Shown: one piece after another, positions 8,834 to 16,942 of the stretch
Layout of the letters: the number at the start of each line of letters is the position of its first letter
Numbering within the stretch: the stretch's first letter is position 1
From: Flavobacterium chilense
Lineage (GTDB): Bacteria; Bacteroidota; Bacteroidia; Flavobacteriales; Flavobacteriaceae
DNA: 64,000 nucleotides
Assembly (NCBI RefSeq): GCF_001602525.1
Contig: NZ_LSYT01000001.1
Span: forward strand, 1,146,923 to 1,210,922
Reading direction: 5' to 3'
Made by a program: the position numbers and the translations under genes
Notes under the pieces: model-generated
The model's input: only the letters and a program-made list of their open reading frames with translations
What the model was told of the DNA's origin: nothing
Database searches by the model: none

Positions 8834-9895
8834 ATGAAAAAAAATCTTTTCTTACTCTTTTTTGTATTGAGTTTATTCAATCTCTCTGCACAAAATTATT
8901 ATATGGTTTCACCAGAGGGATTTGGTGCTGCCACAACTGGAGGCGGAACTTCGACTCCTGTAATTGTAAAAACTTATGAGGATTTGCTCGCAAAAATAAA
9001 ACTGCCAACTCCTGAAGTAATTTTAGTATCTGGAATAATAACTATACCCAGCGGGCAGCCTATACAACAAATAGTTTCAAATAAGTCTATTATTGGACTC
9101 CCTGGCGCTAAACTTGTGAACGAAAACCAATCTAATCCCGGAGCCGGAATTTTATATTTAAAATCTGGTTCTAATAATGTAATTATCAGAAATCTTATTT
9201 TTGTTGGACCTGGTGCTTATGACATTGATGGTCAGGATAATTTGACTGCAGATTGTACTAATCTTTGGGTAGATCATTGCGAATTTCAGGATGGTCAGGA
9301 TGGTAATTATGATAATAAAGGAAAAACAGATAATGTTACCGTTTCATGGTGTAAATTCACATATTTAAAAGCTCCAAAATCCGGAGGTTCCGGAGGAGCT
9401 GAAGATCATAGATTTAGTGATCTTATTGGCTCAGGAAAAAATGATTTTCCTGCTGATGGACATTATAGTATAACTTTTAAAAATTGTTACTGGGCAGAAG
9501 GCTGCAAACAAAGAATGCCCCGTGCCAGAAATGCAGAAATTCATATTCTGAATTGCTATTACAACACATCAGAGCCGGGTTCTCTTGCAATTGGTCTGGG
9601 TGGAGGAGCTAAAAACGCTACTTGCTATGTTGAAGGAACTGATTTCGCCAAAGTTGATAAAGTATTTAAAGAATATATAAGCACAGATGGTGGTACTGTT
9701 GGAATTGTATTCGATCATTGCCGAAAAGGTCCAATGGATTTTGGCACAACAGTAAATAAACCTTCTTATACTTACACCACAATTCCGATAGGAAAAGTTG
9801 AAGAATATGTAACCAACAAATCCTGTGGTGCCGGAGCAACCCTCCAAGTTAGTACTACTGGTACAATATCTGCCAGTTGCAATAATAAAAGTTAG
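8834..9895 (+). CDS. Secreted pectate lyase, polysaccharide lyase family 1
   Basis: 353 residues with a signal peptide (MKKNLFLLFFVLSLFNLSAQ, cut near residue 20). The remainder is a right-handed parallel beta-helix of the PL1 type, which cleaves polygalacturonate by beta-elimination with Ca2+. Visible landmarks are LWVDHCEFQDGQDG (about 144-157), an acidic Ca2+-site region, and the RxPxxR catalytic signature RMPRAR at 227-232. No T9SS sorting domain or lipobox is present, so periplasmic or Sec-linked release is likely. It is monocistronic, with a strong terminator and a palindromic operator at its promoter, suggesting induction by a sugar. Confidence 0.88.
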   Translation: MKKNLFLLFFVLSLFNLSAQNYYMVSPEGFGAATTGGGTSTPVIVKTYEDLLAKIKLPTPEVILVSGIITIPSGQPIQQIVSNKSIIGLPGAKLVNENQSNPGAGILYLKSGSNNVIIRNLIFVGPGAYDIDGQDNLTADCTNLWVDHCEFQDGQDGNYDNKGKTDNVTVSWCKFTYLKAPKSGGSGGAEDHRFSDLIGSGKNDFPADGHYSITFKNCYWAEGCKQRMPRARNAEIHILNCYYNTSEPGSLAIGLGGGAKNATCYVEGTDFAKVDKVFKEYISTDGGTVGIVFDHCRKGPMDFGTTVNKPSYTYTTIPIGKVEEYVTNKSCGAGATLQVSTTGTISASCNNKS

Positions 9896-9916
9896 TAATA
9901 CACTAAAATTTTGCAT

Positions 9917-9955
9917 AAAAAAACCGATTTGTCTGATAAACAAATCGGTTTTTTT
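9917..9955. terminator. Bidirectional terminator between pectate lyase gene and argH
   Basis: Perfect stem AAAAAACCGATTTG / CAAATCGGTTTTTT with a 9-nt loop. It lies 21 nt after the pectate lyase stop and 14 nt after the argH stop on the other strand, so it can end both transcripts, including the whole arg/pro cluster. Confidence 0.9.
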
Positions 9956-9969
9956 ATGGGGAAAACAAT

Positions 9970-11250
9970 TTAAAAAGCTGCTTTCATTTTATCTTTAATC
10001 GCATCTAAGCATAAATTGTTGATACTGCCCTCGTGCGTGTGTTTGGTTTCCTTTGGGGATTTGTATGTTCCTGCTTCTAATTGTTCTGCAACGGCTTTAT
10101 AAGCATCTCTAAACGGCATTCCTTCTACAACCATTTCGTTTAAAGTATCAACCGTAAACAAGTAATCGTATTTTTTATCTTCTAAAATATGATCTTTAAC
10201 CGTAATATCTTTAATTGAAAATATAGCAATATCTAAACAAGCTTTCAGGTTTTGAATTGCCGGAAACAAACCTTCTTTTAAAAGCTGCAAATCTCTATGA
10301 TAACCGCTTGGAAGATTATTTGTGATTAATGTGATTTCGTATGGAAGTGCCTGAATCTTGTTACATTTTCCTCTGATTAATTCGAAAACATCCGGATTTT
10401 TCTTGTGAGGCATAATACTGGAACCTGTTGTAAGATGCGCAGGAAGACCAATAAAGTCGAAATTCTGGCTCATATACAAACATACGTCCATCGCAAATTT
10501 TGATAATGTTCCTGCAACGCTTGTCATCGCAAAAGCAACCGTTTTCTCCGCTTTTCCACGGCTCATTTGAGCTGCAACAGCATTGTATTTTAAAGTTTCA
10601 AAACCTAATTCTTTTGTTGTAAATGTTCTGTTGATTGGAAATGAACTTCCGTAACCTGCAGCAGAACCTAATGGATTCTGATCTACAATTTTTGAAGCTG
10701 CATTTAACATTGTAATATCATCAATTAAACTTTCAGCATAAGCTGAAAACCACATTCCGAAGGATGATGGCATTGCGATTTGCAAATGCGTATAACCTGG
10801 CAATAAAACATTTTGATGTTTTTCTGCCGATTCCATCAACAAATCAAACAAGGTTTTTACTTGTTCTTTAATTGCTTTTAATTCGTCTTTTAAATACAAA
10901 TGAACATCCACTAAAACTTGATCGTTACGAGAACGTGCCGTGTGGATTTTCTTTCCTGCATCGCCTAGTTTTACTGTTAAAAGATATTCGATTTTAGAAT
11001 GTACATCTTCGAAACTATCTTCGATTTCGAAATTTCCAACTACGATATCAGCGATGATTTCGTTTAATGCATCAACTAAAGATGTTGTTTCTTCTTGAGT
11101 CAATAAACCGATCTGTCCCAACATTTTGGCATGTGCAATTGAACCTAAAGCATCATATTTTGCTAAAACCAAATCCAATTCTCTGTCGTTTCCGACTGTA
11201 AATTGTTCGATCTGTTTATCTGTTGGTATTCCTTTTTCCCAAAGTTTCAT
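9970..11250 (-). CDS. argH: Argininosuccinate lyase
   Basis: 426 residues. It splits argininosuccinate into arginine and fumarate, the last step of arginine synthesis. It belongs to the fumarase/aspartase superfamily: the signature loop GSSIMPHKKNPD carries the catalytic serine region, and further conserved blocks are TARSRNDQVLVDVHLYL and GYTHLQIAMP. Slightly shorter than the E. coli enzyme at the C-terminus, as is common in Bacteroidota. It is the last gene of the minus-strand arg/pro cluster, separated from argE by 176-177 nt that contain a structured repeat. Confidence 0.96.
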   Translation of the reverse strand: MKLWEKGIPTDKQIEQFTVGNDRELDLVLAKYDALGSIAHAKMLGQIGLLTQEETTSLVDALNEIIADIVVGNFEIEDSFEDVHSKIEYLLTVKLGDAGKKIHTARSRNDQVLVDVHLYLKDELKAIKEQVKTLFDLLMESAEKHQNVLLPGYTHLQIAMPSSFGMWFSAYAESLIDDITMLNAASKIVDQNPLGSAAGYGSSFPINRTFTTKELGFETLKYNAVAAQMSRGKAEKTVAFAMTSVAGTLSKFAMDVCLYMSQNFDFIGLPAHLTTGSSIMPHKKNPDVFELIRGKCNKIQALPYEITLITNNLPSGYHRDLQLLKEGLFPAIQNLKACLDIAIFSIKDITVKDHILEDKKYDYLFTVDTLNEMVVEGMPFRDAYKAVAEQLEAGTYKSPKETKHTHEGSINNLCLDAIKDKMKAAF

Positions 11251-11262
11251 AACTTAGATTTT

Positions 11263-11293
11263 TAGACTTCTTAGATTTTAGACTTCTTAGATT
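11263..11293. repeat. Short tandem repeat upstream of argH
   Basis: The 15-mer TAGACTTCTTAGATT occurs twice with a 16-nt period (11263-11277 and 11279-11293). A related inverted version, with AAGAAGTCTAA, occurs in the proB-proA gap near 15640-15652. Confidence 0.6.
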
Positions 11294-11340
11294 GTTTTCT
11301 AATTTAGATCTAATGTCATTGTTTATACTGATGGTGTTTC

Positions 11341-11417
11341 TAGCCCCGATAGTAGTGGAAATCCTTTTGTGCCGGGGTTCGGCACAAAAGATTGGAACGG
11401 ATAGCGGGATTAGCTCC
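11341..11417. ncRNA. Structured intergenic element (possible Flavo-1-like RNA or dispersed palindrome)
   Basis: A 77-nt block between argE and argH folds well on either strand. An 11-bp inner hairpin (CTTTTGTGCCG / CGGCACAAAAG, 5-nt loop) is surrounded by purine-rich internal loops (ATAGTAGTGGAAAT against ATTGGAACGGATAG). An outer stem pairs AGC with GCT and CCCG with CGGG across a 4-nt bulge. Its GC content is much higher than its flanks. From memory it resembles an element found many times between genes in Flavobacterium and may correspond to the Rfam Flavo-1 motif; I could not check this. Strand and function are unknown. Confidence 0.45.
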
Positions 11418-11426
11418 TAAAAAATA

Positions 11427-12497
11427 TTATAATTTAAAGAAATCAGTTAGTATTTTGATATACAGGTCGACTCCTTCTTCAATTTCATTTACAAAAATAA
11501 ATTCGTCTGCAGAATGTGAACGCAACGTTTCTCCTGGTCCTAATTTTAATGACTGACAGCTTAAAACAGACTGATCTGAAAGCGTCGGCGAACCATACGT
11601 TGTTCTTCCTAATGCAATTCCAGCCTGAACTAAACCATGCCCAATTGGAATTGATGATGCATTTAAATGCATTGATCTTGGTGTTACTTCGGCATTTACA
11701 TTTGCTTTAACCACTTCCAGAATTTCAGCATTTGTGTAACGGTCTGTTACACGAATATCCACAACTAAATCACATTCTGACGGCACAACGTTGTGTTGTT
11801 TTCCTGCATTAATTTGTGTCACGGTCATTTTTACAGGGCCAAGAACGTCTGAGATTTTGTCGAATTTATAGTTTTTAAACCATTCCATTACCGGAATTGA
11901 TTTGTATAAGGCATTATCGTCGTTTTGATGCGCGGCGTGACTTGCAGTTCCTTTTACTTTTACGTCTAAAACCAATAAACCTTTTTCGGCAACGGCTAAT
12001 TGCATTAAAGTTGGTTCTCCAACAATCGCACAATCTAATTCCGGAAGACTCTTTAAAACGCTGTTTAATCCATTTTTTCCGCTGCTTTCTTCTTCGGCGG
12101 AAGCCACAATTACAATGTTATGGGAAAGGTTTTGATTTTCGTAAAAGTGAACAAATGTTGCTAATAAGGAAACCAGACATCCACCGGCATCGTTACTTCC
12201 TAATCCAAATAATTTTCCGTCTTTTTCGATTGCTTTAAACGGATCGTTTGTATAAGCTTGGTTTGGTCTTACGGTATCGTGATGCGAGTTTAGTAAAAGT
12301 GTTGGTTTCTTTTCGTCGAAATACTTGTTGAAGGCCCACACATTATTGTTTTCTCTTTTGAAAGGAATCTCATTTTGATTGAACCAATTTTCGATTAAAA
12401 GCGCCGTATGATCTTCTTCACTCGAAAATGAAGGGGTTTCGATTAGGCTTTTTAATAAACTAATTGCTTCCTGGGTAAGCGTATCTATATTTTTCAT
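11427..12497 (-). CDS. argE: M20 peptidase family acetylornithine deacetylase
   Basis: 356 residues from the ATG at 12497. An upstream in-frame ATG at 12518 lies inside a dispersed repeat and adds residues not typical of the family, so I prefer the later start. A zinc-dependent M20 hydrolase: SHHDTV (first metal ligand), GLGSNDAGG (bridging Asp), SAEEESSGKNG (catalytic and metal Glu pair), VGEPT and a terminal HSADE. In the cluster it should remove the acyl group to release ornithine or citrulline. With the special carbamoyltransferase of Bacteroidota, the substrate is probably acylcitrulline. Confidence 0.88.
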   Translation of the reverse strand: MKNIDTLTQEAISLLKSLIETPSFSSEEDHTALLIENWFNQNEIPFKRENNNVWAFNKYFDEKKPTLLLNSHHDTVRPNQAYTNDPFKAIEKDGKLFGLGSNDAGGCLVSLLATFVHFYENQNLSHNIVIVASAEEESSGKNGLNSVLKSLPELDCAIVGEPTLMQLAVAEKGLLVLDVKVKGTASHAAHQNDDNALYKSIPVMEWFKNYKFDKISDVLGPVKMTVTQINAGKQHNVVPSECDLVVDIRVTDRYTNAEILEVVKANVNAEVTPRSMHLNASSIPIGHGLVQAGIALGRTTYGSPTLSDQSVLSCQSLKLGPGETLRSHSADEFIFVNEIEEGVDLYIKILTDFFKL

Positions 12498-12775
12498 TTT
12501 GTTGTGCTCTTGCCACAAAGGCGCTAAGTCGCTAAGTTTTTTTTAAGCTTTTACTTTCTTAACTAAATAATATGCGACATTTTTAATTTGCGCAAATTTC
12601 TTAAATTAATATTTAAAAGCACTGCGCAGTTCCGTTTTTTTGCCACTAATTACACGTATTTTCACAAATTATTTTTTTATTACAGATTTAAAATCAAAAT
12701 AAACTTTTTAATGTACGTCTAAAATTATTTTCTCTTTTAACAGAGAAAATTGGTGTCAATTCGTGGTAACATTTT
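12498..12775. other. Intergenic stretch built from dispersed repeats (argB-argE gap)
   Basis: No plausible gene. At 12511-12540 there is a block TGCCACAAAGGCGCTAAGTC followed by GCTAAG, closely related to the block at 15471-15500. Further on come TTTGCCACTAATTACACGTA with an AT-rich tail (about 12650-12690) and a TCTCTTTTAACAGAGAAAAT hairpin (12731-12750). All look like repeat debris of the kind scattered through Flavobacterium genomes. Confidence 0.55.
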
Positions 12776-13558
12776 TTATAATGTAATCGTTGTGTGCGGA
12801 ATATCTGAATTTTGAAGCATCCTGTGATGCCCAATTTTGATTTTCTTTACACCTCTTGATAAACTGTTGAAGCAATTATCCAGTTTCGGAATCATTCCGG
12901 AATGGATTACTTTTTCTTCTTTTAGTTGATTGTACAAGGCTTCGTTGATTTCTGTTATTACAGATGAATCGTCTTCTGAATCTTGCAAAACACCTTGTTT
13001 TTCAAAACAATATGTCAGCGTGACGTCAAAAACTTCTGACAATGCAATTGATAATTCGCTTGCAATGGTATCAGCATTTGTGTTTAGTAATTGTCCGTTT
13101 TTATCGTGTGTAATCGCACAGAAAACAGGAACAACTCCTGCTTCTAATAAAGTTGCCAGTAATTTGGTATTGACTTGTTTTACATCGCCTACAAATCCGT
13201 AATCAATTGTGGGGTGATTTCTTTTTGTTGACTGAATTAAATTTCCGTCAGCTCCAGAAAAACCAATTGCGTTATTGTCTTTTGCCTGCAATTGCGCTAC
13301 AATATGTTTATTGATTTGCCCGGCGTAAATCATTACTACAACGTCTAACATTGGAGCATCTGTAATTCGGCGCCCGTCAATCATTTGCGGAACCAAACCA
13401 ATACTCTGAGCCATTTTTGTAGCCGATTTTCCTCCGCCATGAACTAAAACTTTATAGCCTTCAATTTTAGAGAAATCGGTTAAGAATTGCTCTAATTCTG
13501 CTGGATTGTCGATGATGTTTCCACCTATTTTTATTACTGATACGTTCATTTCTTTCAA
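12776..13558 (-). CDS. argB: Acetylglutamate kinase
   Basis: 260 residues, amino acid kinase fold. It phosphorylates N-acyl-glutamate with ATP in the second step of arginine synthesis. Motifs: VIKIGGNIIDN at the N-terminus, LVHGGGKSATKMAQ (ATP/substrate glycine loop), IGFSGADGNLI, NTNADTIASELS, and SGMIPKLDNC near the C-terminus. It lacks the N-terminal helix of hexameric, arginine-inhibited forms, so feedback control may be weak; this is inference. It is separated from argF' by about 90 nt containing an inverted repeat. Confidence 0.95.
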   Translation of the reverse strand: MKEMNVSVIKIGGNIIDNPAELEQFLTDFSKIEGYKVLVHGGGKSATKMAQSIGLVPQMIDGRRITDAPMLDVVVMIYAGQINKHIVAQLQAKDNNAIGFSGADGNLIQSTKRNHPTIDYGFVGDVKQVNTKLLATLLEAGVVPVFCAITHDKNGQLLNTNADTIASELSIALSEVFDVTLTYCFEKQGVLQDSEDDSSVITEINEALYNQLKEEKVIHSGMIPKLDNCFNSLSRGVKKIKIGHHRMLQNSDIPHTTITL

Positions 13559-13561
13559 GGG

Positions 13562-13638
13562 TCAGAGGTTCAGAGGTTCAGAGGTTCAAAGGTTTCTCAA
13601 GGCTGTAAAACCTCTGAACCTTTGGAGCTTTGAGCCTT
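13562..13638. repeat. Tandem and inverted repeat in the argF'-argB gap
   Basis: Tandem units of CAGAGGTT (three copies from 13563), ending TTCAAAGGTTT, face the inverted copy AAACCTCTGAACCTTTGG across a loop of about 14 nt. The transcript would form a long imperfect hairpin 3 nt beyond the start of argB. Confidence 0.7.
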
Positions 13639-13649
13639 TGCCCCTAAAT

Positions 13650-14597
13650 TTACAATTTTTTAAGAATCTTTTGTAAAACTAATTGTGCCGAATACGTTCT
13701 GTTATTCGCTTGTTCGATTACGATTGAATTTTCTCCGTCTAAAACTTCGTCGCTTACAATAACGTTACGACGAACTGGAAGACAGTGCATGAATTTTCCG
13801 TTGTTGGTTAACGCCATTTTTTCGGCTCTAACGGTCCAATTTGGGTCACTGTTGGTTACTTTTCCGTAATCGTTGAAATTACTCCAGTTCTTTACGTAAA
13901 CGAAATCGGCATTCTCGAACGCTTTGTTTTGATCGTATTCGATTGTACAGTCTTTTGTAATTTCCGGGCTTAGTTCATAACCTTCTGGGTGTGTAATTAC
14001 AAAATCCATATCTTCTTGCATCTGCATCATTTCTACAAATGAATTGGCAACTGCCTGAGGTAAAGCTTTTGGATGTGGTGCCCACGAAAGTACCACTTTT
14101 GGTTTGTGTTTTGTTTTGTATTCTTCCATTGTAATGGCATCTGCCAAAGACTGCATTGGATGACGAACAGCGCTTTCCATGTTTACGATTGGCACTGTTG
14201 CATACTTCAAAAATCCTGAAATTACAGTTTCCTGATAATCTTTTTCTTTATCTACCAAACCTGCAAAAGCACGGATTGCGATAATATCACAATATTGAGA
14301 AACTACTTCTGCAGCTTCTTTAATATGTTCTGAAGCGCCAGAATTCATTACAGCTCCGTCTTCGAATTCTAACGTCCATCCTTCGTTGGTAAAATTCATT
14401 ACCATAACGTTCATTCCTAAGTTTAAAGCTGCTTTTTGAGTACTCAAACGCGTTCTTAAACTCGGGTTGAAGAATAACATTCCTAAGGTTTTGTTCTTAC
14501 CTAATTTTTTATTTTTAAGCGGATCTTTTTTGATCTTGATCGCGCTTTTAACCCATTTTGATAATGAGTCGATATCTTGTATTGAAATATAATTCAT
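13650..14597 (-). CDS. argF': N-acetylornithine / N-succinylornithine carbamoyltransferase
   Basis: 315 residues from the ATG at 14597 (MNYISIQDIDSL). An upstream in-frame start at 14639 would run into a palindromic repeat. It transfers a carbamoyl group to an acylated ornithine. The carbamoyl phosphate loop is FNPSLRTRLS; the family differs from ordinary OTCases by FTNEGWTLEFEDGAVM and the HCLPVRRN block. Bacteroides uses the succinyl form and Xanthomonas the acetyl form; I cannot decide from sequence alone which applies. The neighbouring argE fits removal of the acyl group after this step. Confidence 0.9.
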   Translation of the reverse strand: MNYISIQDIDSLSKWVKSAIKIKKDPLKNKKLGKNKTLGMLFFNPSLRTRLSTQKAALNLGMNVMVMNFTNEGWTLEFEDGAVMNSGASEHIKEAAEVVSQYCDIIAIRAFAGLVDKEKDYQETVISGFLKYATVPIVNMESAVRHPMQSLADAITMEEYKTKHKPKVVLSWAPHPKALPQAVANSFVEMMQMQEDMDFVITHPEGYELSPEITKDCTIEYDQNKAFENADFVYVKNWSNFNDYGKVTNSDPNWTVRAEKMALTNNGKFMHCLPVRRNVIVSDEVLDGENSIVIEQANNRTYSAQLVLQKILKKL

Positions 14598-14626
14598 GTC
14601 TTTTTGTTTTGAGTTTGTTTTTTTTC

Positions 14627-14685
14627 GCCACGAATTCACGAATTAGTTTTGATAATCTTTGAATATTAATTCGTGAATTCGTGGC
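14627..14685. repeat. Perfect 19-bp inverted repeat in the proB-argF' gap
   Basis: GCCACGAATTCACGAATTA (14627-14645) and its exact reverse complement (14667-14685) surround a 21-nt AT-rich loop. The same arm core (GCCACGAATTCACGAAT) recurs as a hairpin at 31296-31336, so this is a dispersed element. Confidence 0.85.
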
Positions 14686-14696
14686 TATATAAACTA

Positions 14697-15458
14697 TTAA
14701 ATAATCTTGGTAAAAGGAATTTCGTCCTTTAATGCCTTTAAAATAAAATTATCGTTTAATCCGTTGACGATCCAGGTTTCTATGTTGGCTGCTTTTGCTA
14801 TTGCGGCTGCTTCTATTTTAGACTGCATTCCGCCTGTTCCGTGTGATGATTTTGATTCGCCGATTTCTTTTTCCAATGTTTTTAAATCATTTACTAATTT
14901 AATCGTTTCCGGAATTTCATCATGAATAGAATTTTTCGTGTAAATTCCGTTTGTATTGGTAGCAATTATCAGAATATCAACATTTAAAAGAACCGCCGTT
15001 AAAGCCGCTAATTTATCATTATCTCCAAACCGAATCTCATCTGTCGCAACGGTATCATTTTCATTGATAATCGGAATGTAATTATTTTTAACCAGTACAT
15101 TAATAGTATTTACAATGTTCTTTTTAGTTTGCTCTTTTTCGAAATCAGAATAAGAAAGTAAACACTGCGAAGTATTTAGTCCCAAATCCTTGAAATTTTC
15201 ATTATAAATCCGCATTAAATGAGGCTGTCCGATTGAAGCTAAAGCCTGTTTTACAAAAACATCTTTATCCTGATTATCCAGCTTTACAAACTGCTTTGCC
15301 GCCGCAATTGCTCCTGAACTCACTATGATAAATTCATATTCGTCGTTTAAAGCTGCAATCTGTATTCCGAGGTCTTCAATCTTTCCCCGCGAAATATGAT
15401 TGGTTTCTTTGGTTAAAGTATTACTTCCTATTTTTAATAAAATCCGTTTTTTTGCCAT
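14697..15458 (-). CDS. proB: Glutamate 5-kinase, short form
   Basis: 253 residues from the ATG at 15458 (MAKKRILLKIGSNTLTK); a GTG 18 nt further upstream is in frame but lies in a repeat. An amino acid kinase that makes gamma-glutamyl phosphate, the first step of proline synthesis. Blocks seen are LKIGSNTLT, VSSGAIAAAK, NENDTVATDEIRFGDND and SHGTGGMQSKIEAA. It ends right after the kinase domain, so the PUA domain of the 367-residue E. coli enzyme is absent. Similar short forms occur elsewhere. It is placed inside the arginine cluster with proA. Confidence 0.92.
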   Translation of the reverse strand: MAKKRILLKIGSNTLTKETNHISRGKIEDLGIQIAALNDEYEFIIVSSGAIAAAKQFVKLDNQDKDVFVKQALASIGQPHLMRIYNENFKDLGLNTSQCLLSYSDFEKEQTKKNIVNTINVLVKNNYIPIINENDTVATDEIRFGDNDKLAALTAVLLNVDILIIATNTNGIYTKNSIHDEIPETIKLVNDLKTLEKEIGESKSSHGTGGMQSKIEAAAIAKAANIETWIVNGLNDNFILKALKDEIPFTKII

Positions 15459-15470
15459 GTCTTTTGTTTT

Positions 15471-15570
15471 TGCCACGAAGGCGCTAAGGCACTAAGTTAT
15501 TTTTAACGCAAAGGGCGCAAGGTTTTTTTATATTGTTTCTGTTTGCAAACGCTAAGTTCGCAAAGCTTTA
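15471..15570. repeat. Dispersed repeat block in the proA-proB gap
   Basis: Begins TGCCACGAAGGCGCTAAGGC, matching the block at 12511. It continues with AACGCAAAGGGCGCAAGG and with GCAAACGCTAAGTTCGCAAA, three variants of the CGCTAAG/CGCAAAG type of repeat. About 100 nt more of AT-rich sequence lies before proA, with one copy of the AAGAAGTCTAA motif. Confidence 0.65.
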
Positions 15571-15666
15571 TCTATAATTAAATTCTAATAATCTGAAATC
15601 AAAAATCGTTAATCATCAATTTAAAATCTAAAATTCTAAGAAGTCTAACAATCTGAGAAAGTCTAA

Positions 15667-16860
15667 TTACCTAATTTGTCCTTCTCCATACACGTACCAT
15701 TTGTTTGTTACAAGATGCTGAAGTCCAATTGGACCGCGTTGATGCAATTTATCAGTGCTTATCGCTAATTCTCCTCCCAAGCCAAATTGCCCGCCGTCTG
15801 TAAAACGGGTTGATGCATTTTGGTACACTGCAGCGGCATCTATTGCTTCCATAAACTCCTGTGCAACTTCGTTATCTCTGGTAATAATTGCTGCAGAATG
15901 TCCTCCACAGTATTTATTAATCATATCAATGGCATGTTCCTGAGAATCGATTGTTCCAATTACGATTTTATAATCCAAAAACTCTTCGTACCAAATATCT
16001 TCGTTTTGAAGCGTTTTCGTATTTTCGAAATTTTCTAAAGACTTATCTACAATAACTTCCACTTTTGCTTCTATTAAAGCCTCAATCAGCATTGCTGTAA
16101 AACCTTCAAAATTTGGAAGTTTAGAATCTATTAAAACTTTATCTAATGCATTACAGGCTGAAATTTTAGAAGTTTTGGCATTTAAAATTACTTTTAAAGC
16201 TAAATCTCTATCAGCATCTTTATGAACGTAAACAAAATTATTTCCTCGTCCGCTTACGATTACAGGACAGGTTGCGTGTGCTTTTACAAACTCAATTAAT
16301 TTTTCTCCTCCTCTTGGAACAATTAAATCAACTTTTTGAGTTGGTTTTTCTAAAAATGCCTGAGTTTCTGCTCTGTTGTAATTCAGATATTCTACCCAGT
16401 CTTTCGAAACTCCGTTTTCTTCTAGAGCTTTATGCCAAAGGCTTGCGATTTTCAAATTTGATTTTAAAGACTCTTTTCCGCCTTTTAATAAAATCTTATT
16501 TCCGGATTTAAAAGCGATTCCGCCCGCTTCTATTGTAACATCTGGGCGCGATTCGTAAATAATTAAAATCGTTCCGAAAGCAGCGGTTTTATTTATAACT
16601 TTTATTCCATTATCGTGTGTAAAATGGAAACGCTCAACGCCAACGGGATCTTCCTGAGAAGCTAGTTGGTTTAATGATAAAATCATCTCATCGACTTTTT
16701 TATCATCTACTTTCAAGCGTTCTTCCATCGCTAAATCTGAGCCGTCGTAATCGGCAAGATCTTCCTGATTAGTCAAGATTATCTCATTCCGCTCCTGCTC
16801 GACCAGCTTTGCCATAGTCCGCAAAACCGCATTGCGTGTTTCAATTGATAATGGTTTCAT
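15667..16860 (-). CDS. proA: Gamma-glutamyl phosphate reductase
   Basis: 397 residues, aldehyde dehydrogenase superfamily. It reduces gamma-glutamyl phosphate to glutamate semialdehyde with NADPH. Visible are the nucleotide-binding region IYESRPDVTIEAGG, LLKGGKESLKSN, LIVPRGGEKLIEFV, and the active-site cysteine in SKISACNALDKV. The end is the family's FGLGGELAISTDKLHQRGP. It lies directly upstream of proB, the usual partner, with a repeat-filled gap. Confidence 0.95.
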   Translation of the reverse strand: MKPLSIETRNAVLRTMAKLVEQERNEIILTNQEDLADYDGSDLAMEERLKVDDKKVDEMILSLNQLASQEDPVGVERFHFTHDNGIKVINKTAAFGTILIIYESRPDVTIEAGGIAFKSGNKILLKGGKESLKSNLKIASLWHKALEENGVSKDWVEYLNYNRAETQAFLEKPTQKVDLIVPRGGEKLIEFVKAHATCPVIVSGRGNNFVYVHKDADRDLALKVILNAKTSKISACNALDKVLIDSKLPNFEGFTAMLIEALIEAKVEVIVDKSLENFENTKTLQNEDIWYEEFLDYKIVIGTIDSQEHAIDMINKYCGGHSAAIITRDNEVAQEFMEAIDAAAVYQNASTRFTDGGQFGLGGELAISTDKLHQRGPIGLQHLVTNKWYVYGEGQIR

Positions 16861-16885
16861 TTTTTGGGTTTAATTGGTTAGTTGG

Positions 16886-16939
16886 TTTAATCGTTAATTC
16901 GTTTAACCGGTTAATCGATTAAACGAATTAACGATTAAA
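16886..16939. repeat. Perfect 21-bp inverted repeat in the argD-proA gap
   Basis: Arms at 16886-16906 and 16919-16939 (TTTAATCGTTAATTCGTTTA plus one A, and the exact complement) surround a 12-nt loop, CCGGTTAATCGA. No T run follows directly, so it is not a standard terminator. It may be an mRNA-stabilising hairpin or a mobile palindrome. Confidence 0.85.
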
Positions 16940-16942
16940 CGA

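Noticed and set aside
9569..9943. 124-codon minus-strand frame opposite the pectate lyase gene
   Set aside because: Antisense to a clear PL1 gene and reaching into the terminator; Cys/Phe/Ser-rich composition is typical of an antisense frame.
13562..13638. Possible CRISPR-like array from the CAGAGGTT units
   Set aside because: Units are 8-10 nt with no unique spacers and one inverted copy; it is a simple tandem/inverted repeat.
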